Shown piece by piece: positions 9,130 to 18,249 of a stretch of DNA of 62,281 nt. The number at the start of each line of letters is the position of its first letter. The stretch's first letter is position 1. Source of the DNA: Bacillota bacterium (GTDB lineage: Bacteria; Bacillota; UBA5301). The position numbers and the translations under genes are program-made. The notes under the pieces were generated by a model that saw nothing but the letters and a program-made list of their open reading frames with translations, was not told where the DNA came from and ran no database searches. The stretch covers positions 1-62,281 of the forward strand of contig JAAYHC010000068.1 of NCBI GenBank assembly GCA_012735535.1, given 5' to 3'.

Positions 9130-10400
9130 TATGCTTCACCCTCAACTCTGATGATGTTGTCGACAGAATAAACACAATCTAGGGACTTGATACCGTTGAT
9201 CGCCTGATTAAGGTTGGCTTCCGTGACTTCATGGGTGACAAAGACCAGCGGTACCGGCTCTCCGCGGCCAAGTTGAATGACCGAATGCAAGCTCACTTTG
9301 TTTTCGCCAAATTCGTGGGAGATCTTCGCTAGTACCCCGGGATTGTCTTTGACCGAGATGCGCACATAATACCGGGAAACAGTCTGCTCCATCGGCAGCT
9401 GTTTCTTCTCGTAGATACACGAACAAACCTTGCGTGTCCCGCAATTAAGCGCCACGTCGATGATGTCCGAACAAACAGCGCTGGCGGTCGGCATTTGTCC
9501 CGCCCCGCGACCATAAAACATCAATTCTCCGACTGCGTCACCTTCTACATAGATGGCGTTAAAGACATCGGAGACCGCAGCCAAAGGATGTTTGCTTGGG
9601 ATAAAGGTGGGATGAACCCGAGCTTCGATCCCTTCCGGGGTTTCTTTAGCAATAGCCAACAGTTTGAGCGTGTAGCCCAGCTGCCGTCCATATTCGAGGT
9701 CGATGGGGGTGATCTTCCTAATCCCTTCGGTGTAAATCTTTTCGATGTCTAAGCGCGATCCGAACGCGATGCTGCCTAAAATGAGCAGCTTATAAGCGGC
9801 ATCAAAACCATCAATGTCATTGGTCGGATCAGCTTCTGCATAACCCTGGGCCTGAGCTTCACGCAGGGCGGTCTCGATATCAACGCCTTCGTTGGACATT
9901 CTCGTCAGAATGTAGTTGGTAGTCCCATTGATGATGCCCATCACTTGGCTGATCCGATTAGCCCCTAATGACTCTTTGAGAGCCTTGACAATGGGCACAC
10001 CACCGGCTACGCTGGCCTCGAAACGAAACTGCAGCCCTTGTTCATCAGCTAGAGTAAGCAGTTCTTTACCATGCTTGGCCAGCAGCTCCTTGTTGGCGGT
10101 AACCACATGCTTGTTGGCTTGCAGTGCTTGGCGGATATAATCATAGGCGGGGTGAGTGCCGCCCATAACTTCGACAATTACGTCGATGGACGGGTCGGAG
10201 ACAATCTCCGCAAAATCGGTTGTTAGTAATGATTCGGGAACACGAGTGCGATGTTTGGCGATGTCTCTGACCAGGATTTTGCGAATGGCAATCCTGCTGC
10301 CGATTTTGTTTTCCAAATCGGCTTCGTGCTCGGCAATTATGCGGTAGACCCCGGTTCCAACCGTCCCTAGGCCTAGCAAAGCTACGTTAAAAGTTTTCAC
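9129..10400 (-). CDS. hom: Homoserine dehydrogenase with ACT domain
   Basis: Reduces aspartate semialdehyde to homoserine. It has an N-terminal Rossmann fold ([13 protein letters not shown]), the catalytic middle domain ([32 protein letters not shown]) and a C-terminal ACT domain (about 345-420). The start is GTG 10398-10400, with SD AAGGTGG five bases upstream; longer in-frame starts lack an SD and run through the spoIVA terminator. First gene of the threonine operon. A weak TTCAGC-18-TATAAA promoter may sit between the terminator and the gene. No T-box or riboswitch is visible. Confidence 0.95.
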   Translation of the reverse strand: MKTFNVALLGLGTVGTGVYRIIAEHEADLENKIGSRIAIRKILVRDIAKHRTRVPESLLTTDFAEIVSDPSIDVIVEVMGGTHPAYDYIRQALQANKHVVTANKELLAKHGKELLTLADEQGLQFRFEASVAGGVPIVKALKESLGANRISQVMGIINGTTNYILTRMSNEGVDIETALREAQAQGYAEADPTNDIDGFDAAYKLLILGSIAFGSRLDIEKIYTEGIRKITPIDLEYGRQLGYTLKLLAIAKETPEGIEARVHPTFIPSKHPLAAVSDVFNAIYVEGDAVGELMFYGRGAGQMPTASAVCSDIIDVALNCGTRKVCSCIYEKKQLPMEQTVSRYYVRISVKDNPGVLAKISHEFGENKVSLHSVIQLGRGEPVPLVFVTHEVTEANLNQAINGIKSLDCVYSVDNIIRVEGEA

Positions 10401-10467
10401 AGGCACCACCTTACCACGAATACGTAATTTATATCGTTTTATACATTTAAAGCTGAACTCCTGCCAC

Positions 10468-10497
10468 AAAAAAGAAAAACCGGGCCAGTCACCCGGT
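10468..10497 (-). terminator. Terminator after spoIVA
   Basis: The minus strand forms ACCGGG-TGACTGG-CCCGGT followed by TTTTTCTTTTTT. It separates spoIVA from the threonine operon. Confidence 0.85.
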
Positions 10498-10531
10498 CGG
10501 TCTAGCTCGGCGGGTACAATTAGTCGGTTGA

Positions 10532-12010
10532 TCAGAGGATGATACAGATTAGCCCGCCGCTGCCTTCGTTAACGATCCGCGTAAGCGTCTCCCTGAGCTT
10601 TTCCTGTGCGGTCTCCGGCATCTGGAAGAGCTTGTTTTTGATCCCCTCTTCAACGAACTCATGCAGCGGTTTGCCGAGAAATTGCGAATTCCACAAAGCA
10701 TCAGGATCTTTTTCAAACTCCTCCGTTAGATAACGCAACATCTCTTCGCCTTGCCGCTCATTGCCGACAAAAGGCACCACTTCTGTAGTTAGTTCGGTTC
10801 TGATGATATGCAGAGAGGGCGCGCCGGCTTTAAGCTTGATGCCAAATCGACCGCTTTGTCTGAATAATTCCGGCTCTTCAAAGACGATATCTTCGATATT
10901 TGGCGAAACAATGCCGTAACCTTTTCGCTCCACATCAAGCATCGCCTCGGCAATTTTATCATACTTCTTCTTGGTGGTGGCCATTTCAACCATAAGGGTG
11001 AGCATATCATGCTCGCCTTCGATACTAAAACCTGTTAATTCTTTAACGACTGCGAAAAAGAGGTCTTTCTTAACCTCGGCTTCGATGAGCACCCGTCCGG
11101 AGCCGAGATCAACTTCCACCACTGAGGCATTGGCGATGAAATCGAGCTTGGCAATGCTCTCCGCCGCTGTATAGGCATCCCGGACTTTGCTCACGGCCTC
11201 GATTTCTTTAAATCCGGCCTCATAAGCGGTTTGGCGTAGCCAGAAATCAGGTTGGAGAGCATCCACCCACTTACTGTACCGGAGAGCGATCTCTTGGATC
11301 GGAAATTCGTATAAGACTAGATTGATCAGGTTGTAAAGGTCGTCTTCTTTCATTTTTAAGCAATCAATTACGCTGACTGCGACCCCGTACTTATCGCTTA
11401 GCTCGGCGGCTAGTTTTTGTGTCTCGGCAGCTTTTGGTCTGGTAGTATTGAGGATGATGACAAATGGCTTGCCAAGCTCTTTTAATTCGGAAATTACCCG
11501 CTCTTCCGCATCTAGATAATTTTCGCGCGGCAGGTCGGTAATCGAGCCGTCGGTGACGACCACCAAGCCAATGGTCGAATGGTCGACGATTACTTTGCGC
11601 GTCCCGATTTCAGCCGCTTTGGCAAACGGAATTGGCTCGTCAAACCAGGGGGTGTTGACTAAGCGCGGGCCTAAGTCGTCGGTATATCCGATGGCACCCG
11701 AGACTGCGTATCCGACACAATCTACCAGTCTAATTTTGGGCGCCAATCCTTCACCGAGGTTGATTTGGATAGCTTCATCCGGAACAAACTTCGGTTCCGT
11801 AGTCATAATTGTTCTGCCGGAGCCGCTTTGGGGCAACTCATCCTTGGTACGACCTAACACAGCGGCATCCCCGATATTCGGGAGTACCAAGAGTTCCATA
11901 AAACGCTTGATAAAAGTGGACTTCCCGGTGCGAACAGGACCGACAACACCTAAGTAGATGTCGCCGCCGGTACGCTCGGTAATGTCTTTGAGCAAATCAA
12001 ACCGTTCCAT
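10532..12010 (-). CDS. spoIVA: Stage IV sporulation protein A (coat ATPase)
   Basis: The morphogenetic ATPase that polymerises on the forespore surface as the base of the spore coat. At 492 residues it matches the family. The Walker A motif is GPVRTGKS (24-31), the start MERFDLLKDITERTGGDIYL is the classic N-terminus, and the C-terminus ends SGGLICIIL as in Bacillus. The ATG has SD GAGGAGGG. It is monocistronic between two terminators. In Bacillus it is read by sigma-E in the mother cell; a possible sigma-E -10 lies about 100 bases upstream. Confidence 0.97.
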   Translation of the reverse strand: MERFDLLKDITERTGGDIYLGVVGPVRTGKSTFIKRFMELLVLPNIGDAAVLGRTKDELPQSGSGRTIMTTEPKFVPDEAIQINLGEGLAPKIRLVDCVGYAVSGAIGYTDDLGPRLVNTPWFDEPIPFAKAAEIGTRKVIVDHSTIGLVVVTDGSITDLPRENYLDAEERVISELKELGKPFVIILNTTRPKAAETQKLAAELSDKYGVAVSVIDCLKMKEDDLYNLINLVLYEFPIQEIALRYSKWVDALQPDFWLRQTAYEAGFKEIEAVSKVRDAYTAAESIAKLDFIANASVVEVDLGSGRVLIEAEVKKDLFFAVVKELTGFSIEGEHDMLTLMVEMATTKKKYDKIAEAMLDVERKGYGIVSPNIEDIVFEEPELFRQSGRFGIKLKAGAPSLHIIRTELTTEVVPFVGNERQGEEMLRYLTEEFEKDPDALWNSQFLGKPLHEFVEEGIKNKLFQMPETAQEKLRETLTRIVNEGSGGLICIIL

Positions 12011-12110
12011 TAAAACTTTCCCTCCTCAATCCAGGTGTAGAGGACAAATCGGGTTATGGCGCGGGAAGGTGTACCAGAATGAGCCTCTCCCTTTAATAGC
12101 AATAAATATA

Positions 12111-12118
12111 TATGTATG
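12111..12118 (-). promoter_or_regulatory. Possible sigma-E -10 element of spoIVA
   Basis: CATACATA on the minus strand matches the sigma-E -10 (CATACANT), and spoIVA is sigma-E controlled in Bacillus. The A/T-rich block upstream (GATATATT) is only nine bases away, so the -35 spacing is wrong. Treat as weak. Confidence 0.3.
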
Positions 12119-12144
12119 CCCCGTCCGAATATATCACCGATTTC

Positions 12145-12174
12145 AAAAAAAAGCGGCTTGCCGTCAGCAAGCCG
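12145..12174 (-). terminator. Terminator of the DUF3189-der-gpsA operon
   Basis: CGGCTTGC-TGACG-GCAAGCCG followed by CTTTTTTTT on the minus strand: an 8-bp perfect stem, downstream of the CBM9-like gene. Confidence 0.9.
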
Positions 12175-12203
12175 GTTATGCGAGCGAGTTAACTTGGTTG
12201 CAC

Positions 12204-12830
12204 TTACAGAGTAAAAGGCAGATAATAGGTGGGATTTTGCCACTCAGTTGGTCGGTTATTCAGCGTAAAGGCCTGTTGAATCAGGCCATCAGCCAGATCG
12301 ACGATTACCAGTTGTAAGGAAAAGTTGCGGTGCTGGTCGTTCGCCAAACCGAGGGCGCTGCGAGCAATGCTCAATTCTACCGCATACCCTTGAGGGTGTG
12401 GCTGGAGTCTGGCGATAGCCCACCGCGTATCCAGCGAATCGGGTATTAAAGGGAGGATTACTGTCTGTTTGCTCCGGCCCCAACAGGTAATCGCCCAACC
12501 GACTTTGGCTTCGGCAGCCTGAAGGTACACGTGGACCGCATCATTGCGGAGACTGGTTTTGCTGGTGATGTCGGAGAACTCAGGGGTTGGGTCCTGCACA
12601 ATTACTGCTAAATGCAAAAAAATGTCATCATAAGCGATCGCCCAACGATTTCCGACTTCAGTCGGGCCTAAAGCGGAAAAGAACTCGGGCGGCCAGTCCG
12701 CAGTCGAACCGTCAGGCACGATCGTCCCGCCGGCGATTTTAGTTACCTTGAAAATGGCCTGGGCCGGTAGGCCGAGCGCGCAAACCAGGGCGATACAGGT
12801 TATGAAGAAAACAATTGTTCGCCAGGGCAA
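12204..12830 (-). CDS. Secreted CBM9-like domain protein
   Basis: An exported protein of about 208 residues with a signal peptide (RTIVFFITCIALVCALG, ending at AQA) and one domain like the family-9 carbohydrate-binding / DOMON-like fold (TADWPPEFF..., NRWAIAYDDIFLHLAVIVQD, DAVHVYLQ). No catalytic motif is seen. The TTG at 12828-12830 lies nine bases after GGAG; a TTG three codons earlier overlaps the gpsA stop and the SD, so the start is uncertain. Last gene of its operon. A spore or cell-surface binding role is a guess. Confidence 0.65.
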   Translation of the reverse strand: MPWRTIVFFITCIALVCALGLPAQAIFKVTKIAGGTIVPDGSTADWPPEFFSALGPTEVGNRWAIAYDDIFLHLAVIVQDPTPEFSDITSKTSLRNDAVHVYLQAAEAKVGWAITCWGRSKQTVILPLIPDSLDTRWAIARLQPHPQGYAVELSIARSALGLANDQHRNFSLQLVIVDLADGLIQQAFTLNNRPTEWQNPTYYLPFTL

Positions 12831-12835
12831 CGGTG

Positions 12836-13876
12836 TCAACTCCGTAACAGATATGAAGATAAAATATACGACTCCTCTTCTCTGGTTGCATCGCGTTCCA
12901 TCAAATCAATTACCGCTTCACGAGCCGATTTACCCTCAAATAAAATTGCATATACTTGCCGGGTGATTGGGAGTTCAACATTAAGGCTGTCTGCTAGCTG
13001 ATAGGCAGCTTGAGTGGTCCAGACCCCTTCGACCACCATATTGGTGGAGTCCAGTATCTCTTGGAGCGTTTTTCCCTCACCCAAGGCCCGTCCGGCTTTA
13101 GCATTACGACTATGCCGGCTGGTACAGGTGGCAATTAAATCGCCCATACCGGCGAGTCCGGAAAAGGTCATGGGGTTGGCTCCTAGAGCCACACCCAAAC
13201 GGGCGATCTCGGCGAGACCACGAGTTAACAGCGCTGCTTTGGTGTTATCACCAAAACCCAAACCATCGGAGATACCTGCCGCCAGCGCGATCACATTTTT
13301 CATCGCCCCGGCAACTTGGACTCCGATTAGGTCATCATTGGTATAGACCCTAAAATGACTGGAGATCAAGGCTTTCTGAGCAATGCGGGCAGCTTCCCGA
13401 TTGAGTGTGCTGATTACCGTCGCGCTCGGCACCTGCCGGCCGACTTCTTCGGCGTGATTCGGTCCGGTTAAGACGCCAATGCGGTCAAAGACCGGATCGG
13501 CGAGAACCTCCGCCATCACTTGAGACATCAGCAACTGGGTGCTCCTTTCGATACCTTTGGAAGCGCACAAGATGATCTGGTGCGGATCTAAGAAGGGTTT
13601 GGCCCGTTCCATGATTTCGCGTAGGGCTTGTGCCGGAACCACAAATAAGACGATCATGGCCCCACGGATGGTAGAAGTTAAATCATCAGAAATAGTGATA
13701 CTAGCGGGAATTTGCACTCCTGGAAGGTATTCCTTGTTTTCGCGGGTAGATCTGAGTTGTTCAGCCTTATGTGGGGTGCGAACCCACAAGGAAACGTTAT
13801 TGCCGGCCAGATCGGCGATGATGGCCAGGGCCGTACCCCAGCCTCCCGATCCAATAACCGCAATTTTATTACTCAT
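12836..13876 (-). CDS. gpsA: Glycerol-3-phosphate dehydrogenase [NAD(P)+]
   Basis: Reduces dihydroxyacetone phosphate to sn-glycerol-3-phosphate for phospholipids. It shows the N-terminal dinucleotide motif GSGGWGTALA, the catalytic region VAGAMKNVIALAAGI, and GMGDLIATCTS. Length is about 346 residues, as usual. The ATG at 13874-13876 is used, with AAGGTG nine bases upstream; a GTG four codons earlier overlaps that SD. It overlaps plsY by 8 bases, so the pair makes and acylates G3P together. Confidence 0.96.
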   Translation of the reverse strand: MSNKIAVIGSGGWGTALAIIADLAGNNVSLWVRTPHKAEQLRSTRENKEYLPGVQIPASITISDDLTSTIRGAMIVLFVVPAQALREIMERAKPFLDPHQIILCASKGIERSTQLLMSQVMAEVLADPVFDRIGVLTGPNHAEEVGRQVPSATVISTLNREAARIAQKALISSHFRVYTNDDLIGVQVAGAMKNVIALAAGISDGLGFGDNTKAALLTRGLAEIARLGVALGANPMTFSGLAGMGDLIATCTSRHSRNAKAGRALGEGKTLQEILDSTNMVVEGVWTTQAAYQLADSLNVELPITRQVYAILFEGKSAREAVIDLMERDATREEESYILSSYLLRS

Positions 13877-14462
13877 TTCTCTTTTCACCTTTTTGTCCTA
13901 ATTTTAATTCGGTACCATTTAACAGCCGGACGATATTGGGTTTATGTCGATAAATCGCCATGGCTGCCAAAGCCAGACTGAAGAGAAAGTATTGCCAAGG
14001 ATAGCCGGCCAAAGCGGTTAGTAAAGGAAATGAACCGGCTGCTAGTATTGAGGCCAGAGATACATAGCGAGAGATGAGCAGCACAACAACCCAAATAACG
14101 AATAGAATCGCGACGACTTGCGGCATGAGAGCCAACAAAGCCCCGGCCGAAGTCGCAATACCTCTCCCGCCCTGAAATTTCAGAAAGACGGTATAATTAT
14201 GGCCAAGGGCTACACAGACGGCGGCCCCTAATGGGAGCAGCAGCGAACCGGTTTGCTGGGCTAGCTTTACCGCAATGAAACCCTTGGCGATATCGGTAAC
14301 GAGAACTACCGAGCCTATTTTCAGGCCAAAGGTGCGCATAACGTTGGTAAAGCCGATGTTGCCGGAGCCATACTCCCGGACATCTTTACCCAGTAGGATT
14401 TTGGGCAACAGATAACCAAAAGGGATCGCCCCCAATAGATATGCCAATAGGAGATAGATCAT
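13869..14462 (-). CDS. plsY: Acyl-phosphate:G3P acyltransferase
   Basis: An integral membrane enzyme of 197 residues transferring acyl groups from acyl-phosphate to glycerol-3-phosphate. The three loop motifs are present: PFGYLLPKI with GSGNIGFTNVMR, then GHNYTVFLKFQGGRGIATSAG, then YRHKPNIVRLL. Five or more membrane segments are visible. The start ATG overlaps the der stop, and the end overlaps gpsA. Confidence 0.96.
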   Translation of the reverse strand: MIYLLLAYLLGAIPFGYLLPKILLGKDVREYGSGNIGFTNVMRTFGLKIGSVVLVTDIAKGFIAVKLAQQTGSLLLPLGAAVCVALGHNYTVFLKFQGGRGIATSAGALLALMPQVVAILFVIWVVVLLISRYVSLASILAAGSFPLLTALAGYPWQYFLFSLALAAMAIYRHKPNIVRLLNGTELKLGQKGEKRNE

Positions 14463-15784
14463 CGAGACCTTGTCCTTTCGCTCAAACTTAGCTTGAATCT
14501 GATCGGTGTTCCCTCGAAACCGAAGGCTGCTCTAATCTGATTTTCGAGGTAGCGCTCATACGAAAAATGCATGAGGGTTGGGTCATTCACAAACAACGCA
14601 AAGGTGGGAGGCTTCACACCCACTTGAGTCGCATACTTTATTTTCAACCGTTTATCTTTATATGACGGTGGAGACTGGCGGAGCACGGCTTCTTCGATAA
14701 CCCGATTTAACTCCGCAGTCGGTATACGCCTGGACTGTTGCTCAGCGACGAACTGGGCGACATCCATCAACTCGCCCACGCGCTGTTTGGTTTTCGCCGA
14801 AATAAACAACAACGGGGCATACAAAAGATACGCAAAATGGTCGCGAATCTCCTTCTCGAACTCCAGGTACGTTTTTGAATCCTTTTTGATGGTATCCCAT
14901 TTATTGACCGCGATGATAATTCCGCGTCCGGCCTCATGGGCATAACCGGCTATCCGCTGGTCTTGCTCGGTGACCGGTTCGTTGGCATCCAGTACGAGCA
15001 CGGCGATATCGCACTGCTCGATCACTTTCATCGCACGTAGTACACTGTAATGCTCGATAGATTGATTGATTTTCGATTTCCGGCGAATGCCGGCCGTATC
15101 AACGAGAATATAATGCTGCCCTTTCCAAGTGAAAGGGGTATCAATCGCATCCCTGGTCGTGCCGGCAATATCGCTAACAATCACCCGTTCATCATCGAGG
15201 AGGGCGTTAATCAGCGAAGATTTGCCGACATTTGGCCGTCCGACTACCGCTATCCTGGTGACGGCCGGCTCCACAAGCTCCTCCTGTTCCGGTAAGTACC
15301 GTAAAACCTCGTCGAGCAAGTCGCCCGTACCTTGTCCGTGGAGGGCGCTGAGCGGAAAGACTCGCTCGAAGCCTAGTTCGTAGAACTCAAAAACGTGTTG
15401 GCTATCGAGATTATTTTCGAGCTTGTTGGCTACGACAATGACCGGTTTGTTGGATTGACGCAAAATCTGGGCAACTTCGTGATCTTGGGCAGTCACTCCG
15501 ACGCTCCCGTCGACGACAAATAGGATCAGATCAGCTTCTTCGATCGCCAGTTGTGCTTGTTTGATGATCTGATCACCTAAAACTACAGTTTCTCCAAAGT
15601 CAATGCCCCCGGTATCGACAACAATGAAGTGGCGGCCGCTCCATTCGACACTGCGATAGATGCGGTCCCGAGTGACCCCGGGGGTCTCCTCCACAATCGC
15701 CCAACGCTCTTGGATCAGGCGATTGAACAAAGTGGATTTACCAACATTAGGTCTGCCGACAATAGCAACGATTGCCTTACTCAT
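14459..15784 (-). CDS. der: Double GTPase Der (EngA)
   Basis: An essential 50S ribosome assembly GTPase with two tandem G domains and a C-terminal KH-like domain. The P-loops are GRPNVGKST (about 10-18) and GRPNVGKSSL (about 183-192); DTGG and DTAG Walker B motifs and two NKxD-type motifs (VVANKLE, AVNKWD) are visible. The first G4 reads NKLE rather than NKxD, a conservative change. Length of 441 is normal. SD GAGGTGGC precedes the ATG. Confidence 0.96.
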   Translation of the reverse strand: MSKAIVAIVGRPNVGKSTLFNRLIQERWAIVEETPGVTRDRIYRSVEWSGRHFIVVDTGGIDFGETVVLGDQIIKQAQLAIEEADLILFVVDGSVGVTAQDHEVAQILRQSNKPVIVVANKLENNLDSQHVFEFYELGFERVFPLSALHGQGTGDLLDEVLRYLPEQEELVEPAVTRIAVVGRPNVGKSSLINALLDDERVIVSDIAGTTRDAIDTPFTWKGQHYILVDTAGIRRKSKINQSIEHYSVLRAMKVIEQCDIAVLVLDANEPVTEQDQRIAGYAHEAGRGIIIAVNKWDTIKKDSKTYLEFEKEIRDHFAYLLYAPLLFISAKTKQRVGELMDVAQFVAEQQSRRIPTAELNRVIEEAVLRQSPPSYKDKRLKIKYATQVGVKPPTFALFVNDPTLMHFSYERYLENQIRAAFGFEGTPIRFKLSLSERTRSR

Positions 15785-17120
15785 TAAGCCACCTCATATA
15801 CTTTGTCTTCTTTGGCCGGGATAACAGTTTAGCTAGCTGACGACCGTCAGGGGCAACAGTTTTGATCGTAAAACCAGTACTCCGGGCAATATCATCAACG
15901 GTCAGATCATCTAAGGTCAGCCGGTCGCGGTTGAAGATTATGTCCGGTATAATAACTGTCCAATTATCGTTATAACCTAATTCACGCCAATTTAGCAAGG
16001 TTCTGATAATATCCCGCCCGCCGAGCAATCCGGTAACTGTCACCGCTCCGCCAAAGAGGGTGTTGGGGACGGTGACGATCCTAATATGGCTCTGCAACTC
16101 GGGATTGAAGCCCAGTACCAGCTGCTGCAGCACTCTCGCCCCGGACACCCCGGTAACCAGCAAATACTTCTCCTTGATCGCACCGGGCCGGTAGTGATCG
16201 GCGAAACTGTCCCAGAACAGACGGGTTAAGCCAACTCCGTTTTCAAGTTGAGGATAGTCCTCATACTCCGGAGCTGCCGGTATCGGATAACCGGCCAGCC
16301 AGAAAAACTCATCAGCGGCATAGAGAATTCTTTGTCCACGTTGGTTCCAAAACTTGGCCTGCCAGGTATGAACTGTATTCAACACCCGTCTCGCCCCCTC
16401 CGAATCGAAGGCGGACAGATTTGGCAAACCTCGCCTGAATCCGGTCAGGCCGACCGGTACCACCGCAATCGACAAGCAGGCTTCTCCGAGTTCGGCCAGT
16501 CGCATGAGCGAATATTCTAACTGAGCTCCGTCATTGAGACCGGGGATCAACACTAATTGCAAATGAAACTTGATCCCGCCGGCGGCCAGCCGACCGAGAT
16601 CGGCCATGATGTTGGCAGCGCGCGGGTTACCCAACAGCTTGGCGCGCAGCTTTGGGTCACAGGTATGAACCGAGATGTAGAGCGGCGAAAGTTTGCTATT
16701 AACAATCCGTGCGAAATCGGCCTCGGTTAAGTTGGTCAAGGTAATGAAGCTGCCTTCTAAAAAGGACAGCCGGTAATCATCATCCCGGACATACAAGGAT
16801 TTACGCAACCCGCGTGGCAGTTGATGAACGAAACAGAATTCACAGCGATTTCGGCAGGTTCTAAGGCCATCGAAGATACTTGCAGCAAAGACCAGACCCA
16901 ATTCGGCATGGGGGTCTTTTGTGATTATTAATTCTCTCAGTCCATCAGGGCTGCTAATTACCAGGCTTATTTCCGGAACGGAAATAATTTCTTTGTACTC
17001 TAATATATCCCGAGGCCGGAGTCCGTTCACCGAAATCAGGTGATCTCCGGCCTTGATGCCAAGCTCATCTGCGAGGGAACCAGGTTGGACCGCATGGATC
17101 GGGATGCCGGTCTCGCTCAA
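15777..17120 (-). CDS. PDZ-radical SAM DUF512 protein
   Basis: This 447-residue protein starts with a PDZ-like domain (PGSLADELGIKAGDHLISVNG), followed by a radical-SAM-like core with a cysteine cluster CRNRCEFCFVHQ near residue 92-103, and a C-terminal DUF512 domain (GVSGARVLQQL; GLLGGRDIIRTL). The family sits next to der in many Firmicutes but has no established reaction. Start TTG has GGAGG nine bases upstream. The 3' end overlaps der by 8 bases. Confidence 0.85.
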   Translation of the reverse strand: MSETGIPIHAVQPGSLADELGIKAGDHLISVNGLRPRDILEYKEIISVPEISLVISSPDGLRELIITKDPHAELGLVFAASIFDGLRTCRNRCEFCFVHQLPRGLRKSLYVRDDDYRLSFLEGSFITLTNLTEADFARIVNSKLSPLYISVHTCDPKLRAKLLGNPRAANIMADLGRLAAGGIKFHLQLVLIPGLNDGAQLEYSLMRLAELGEACLSIAVVPVGLTGFRRGLPNLSAFDSEGARRVLNTVHTWQAKFWNQRGQRILYAADEFFWLAGYPIPAAPEYEDYPQLENGVGLTRLFWDSFADHYRPGAIKEKYLLVTGVSGARVLQQLVLGFNPELQSHIRIVTVPNTLFGGAVTVTGLLGGRDIIRTLLNWRELGYNDNWTVIIPDIIFNRDRLTLDDLTVDDIARSTGFTIKTVAPDGRQLAKLLSRPKKTKYMRWLNE

Positions 17121-17169
17121 ACGCCCTCACCTCCGCCCTCTAATTCTCGATTTATCTTCGCTTATCCTG

Positions 17170-17658
17170 TTAGCTGGCAGAATTATCCTCTGCCAACAGA
17201 GCGGCTTGTTGTTGCACCATGTTAACTAAGGTCACGAAATTAGCATAGCAGTTTTTAATCCCCCAGATAGTTAGCGGCCGGCCCAGTCGAACCAGGCCAA
17301 AACCGCGGGACAGGGTTCCACCAATAGTGGTGATGATGCTGAGGCGTTCGAGCGCGTTAACCAAAAGGATTTCGTGCGGCGAATGATTGTAATATGCGAG
17401 TACGCTTTTAATCAGATTTTCCACCATATAGGCGGCATTTTTTCGACCTAAGATATAAACTTCATGCCCATACTCATCGACGCCGACCAAAAATGGTGTG
17501 CCCAGATCTCTCGTCATTGTCCGGTCGTAATGAGGAATGTTCATGATTTCTCTGCGCGTCGGAATGCGGTCTTTTGGCAGATAATTTAGATGGATGGCTG
17601 CCGCGACAACTGAGGAATGGGCACTGCCGTAACAGTGGTAGATTATTTTCAGTTTCAT
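17170..17658 (-). CDS. DUF3189-type protein, copy 2
   Basis: A 162-residue protein homologous to its upstream neighbour. Shared motifs are YHCYGSAHSSVVAAAIHL at the N-terminus, DRIPT, GxDxxGxEVxxLG in the middle and LSRxxGLxRLGRPLxxWG towards the C-terminus. This matches the Firmicute family DUF3189, of unknown function. The conserved His, Cys and Ser in the first motif could form an active or metal site, but that is a guess. Its ATG overlaps the first copy's stop by 4 bases. Confidence 0.8.
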   Translation of the reverse strand: MKLKIIYHCYGSAHSSVVAAAIHLNYLPKDRIPTRREIMNIPHYDRTMTRDLGTPFLVGVDEYGHEVYILGRKNAAYMVENLIKSVLAYYNHSPHEILLVNALERLSIITTIGGTLSRGFGLVRLGRPLTIWGIKNCYANFVTLVNMVQQQAALLAEDNSAS

Positions 17659-18131
17659 CGCGAACCATCCTTGTAATGACTTAAGCGGGAGTGGGTCTGT
17701 TCTACCAATCCCACCAGAGCGGGATATGCTTTGCGTACGCCCCAGGTGACGAGCGGTCGCCCTAAACGAATCAACCCGACCGCCCGCGAGAGAAAACCCC
17801 CGATACGCATCCAGATGTTTATACAGGGTTTTACATCAACAAAAAGATAGTCTTGGTAGTCTTCACCGATCATTCGGGTTACGCCCTTGAGTACCTTCAA
17901 GAGAATTTCCGCATCGTTTCGAGCACCCAGGACAAAAACTTCATTGCCTTGGTTATCCAGGCCTAAAGGGAAAAGTGTACCGTACATCGCTGGGGAAACC
18001 CGGTCGAAGAGCTGTAAAGCGAGAATTTCTTCTTTCGTTGGAATTCTGTCAGCCGGTAGAGTCTGCAGATGAATGGCGGCCGCAACCGGAGAGGCGTGGC
18101 TGCCGCCATAACAATGGTAAATGACTTTCAT
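17655..18131 (-). CDS. DUF3189-type protein, copy 1
   Basis: A 158-residue paralogue of the next gene, starting YHCYGGSHASPVAAAIHL and carrying DRIPT, GLDNQGNEVFVLG and LSRAVGLIRLGRPLVTWG. The two copies are clearly related but well diverged, so the duplication is old. It heads the operon DUF3189-DUF3189-DUF512-der-plsY-gpsA-CBM9. No signal peptide or membrane segment is visible. Function unknown. Confidence 0.8.
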   Translation of the reverse strand: MKVIYHCYGGSHASPVAAAIHLQTLPADRIPTKEEILALQLFDRVSPAMYGTLFPLGLDNQGNEVFVLGARNDAEILLKVLKGVTRMIGEDYQDYLFVDVKPCINIWMRIGGFLSRAVGLIRLGRPLVTWGVRKAYPALVGLVEQTHSRLSHYKDGSR

Positions 18132-18200
18132 AAACTTGGCTCCCTGGCTGGTAAAATCACTTTTTAGGATACCCGTTCAATGAGGCCGGTATCCGAAAAC

Positions 18201-18226
18201 AAAAAGGGCCTCCTATCTGGAAGCCC
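18201..18226 (-). terminator. Terminator after ispH-S1
   Basis: GGGCTTCC-AGATA-GGAGGCCC followed by TTTTTGTTTT on the minus strand (one G-T pair in the stem). Confidence 0.85.
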
Positions 18227-18249
18227 TAGTCCGGTTGACAAGGTGGAGA

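Noticed and set aside
10401-10531. T-box or riboswitch before hom
   Set aside because: The gap is 130 bases, holds the spoIVA terminator, and lacks the T-box AGGGTGGNACCGCG sequence.
12111-12135. Complete sigma-E promoter of spoIVA
   Set aside because: The -10 fits, but no -35 is found at the needed distance; kept only as a weak -10.
12010-12243. 77-codon minus ORF between spoIVA and the CBM9-like gene
   Set aside because: It runs through a strong terminator and the spoIVA leader, has no SD and no recognisable domain.
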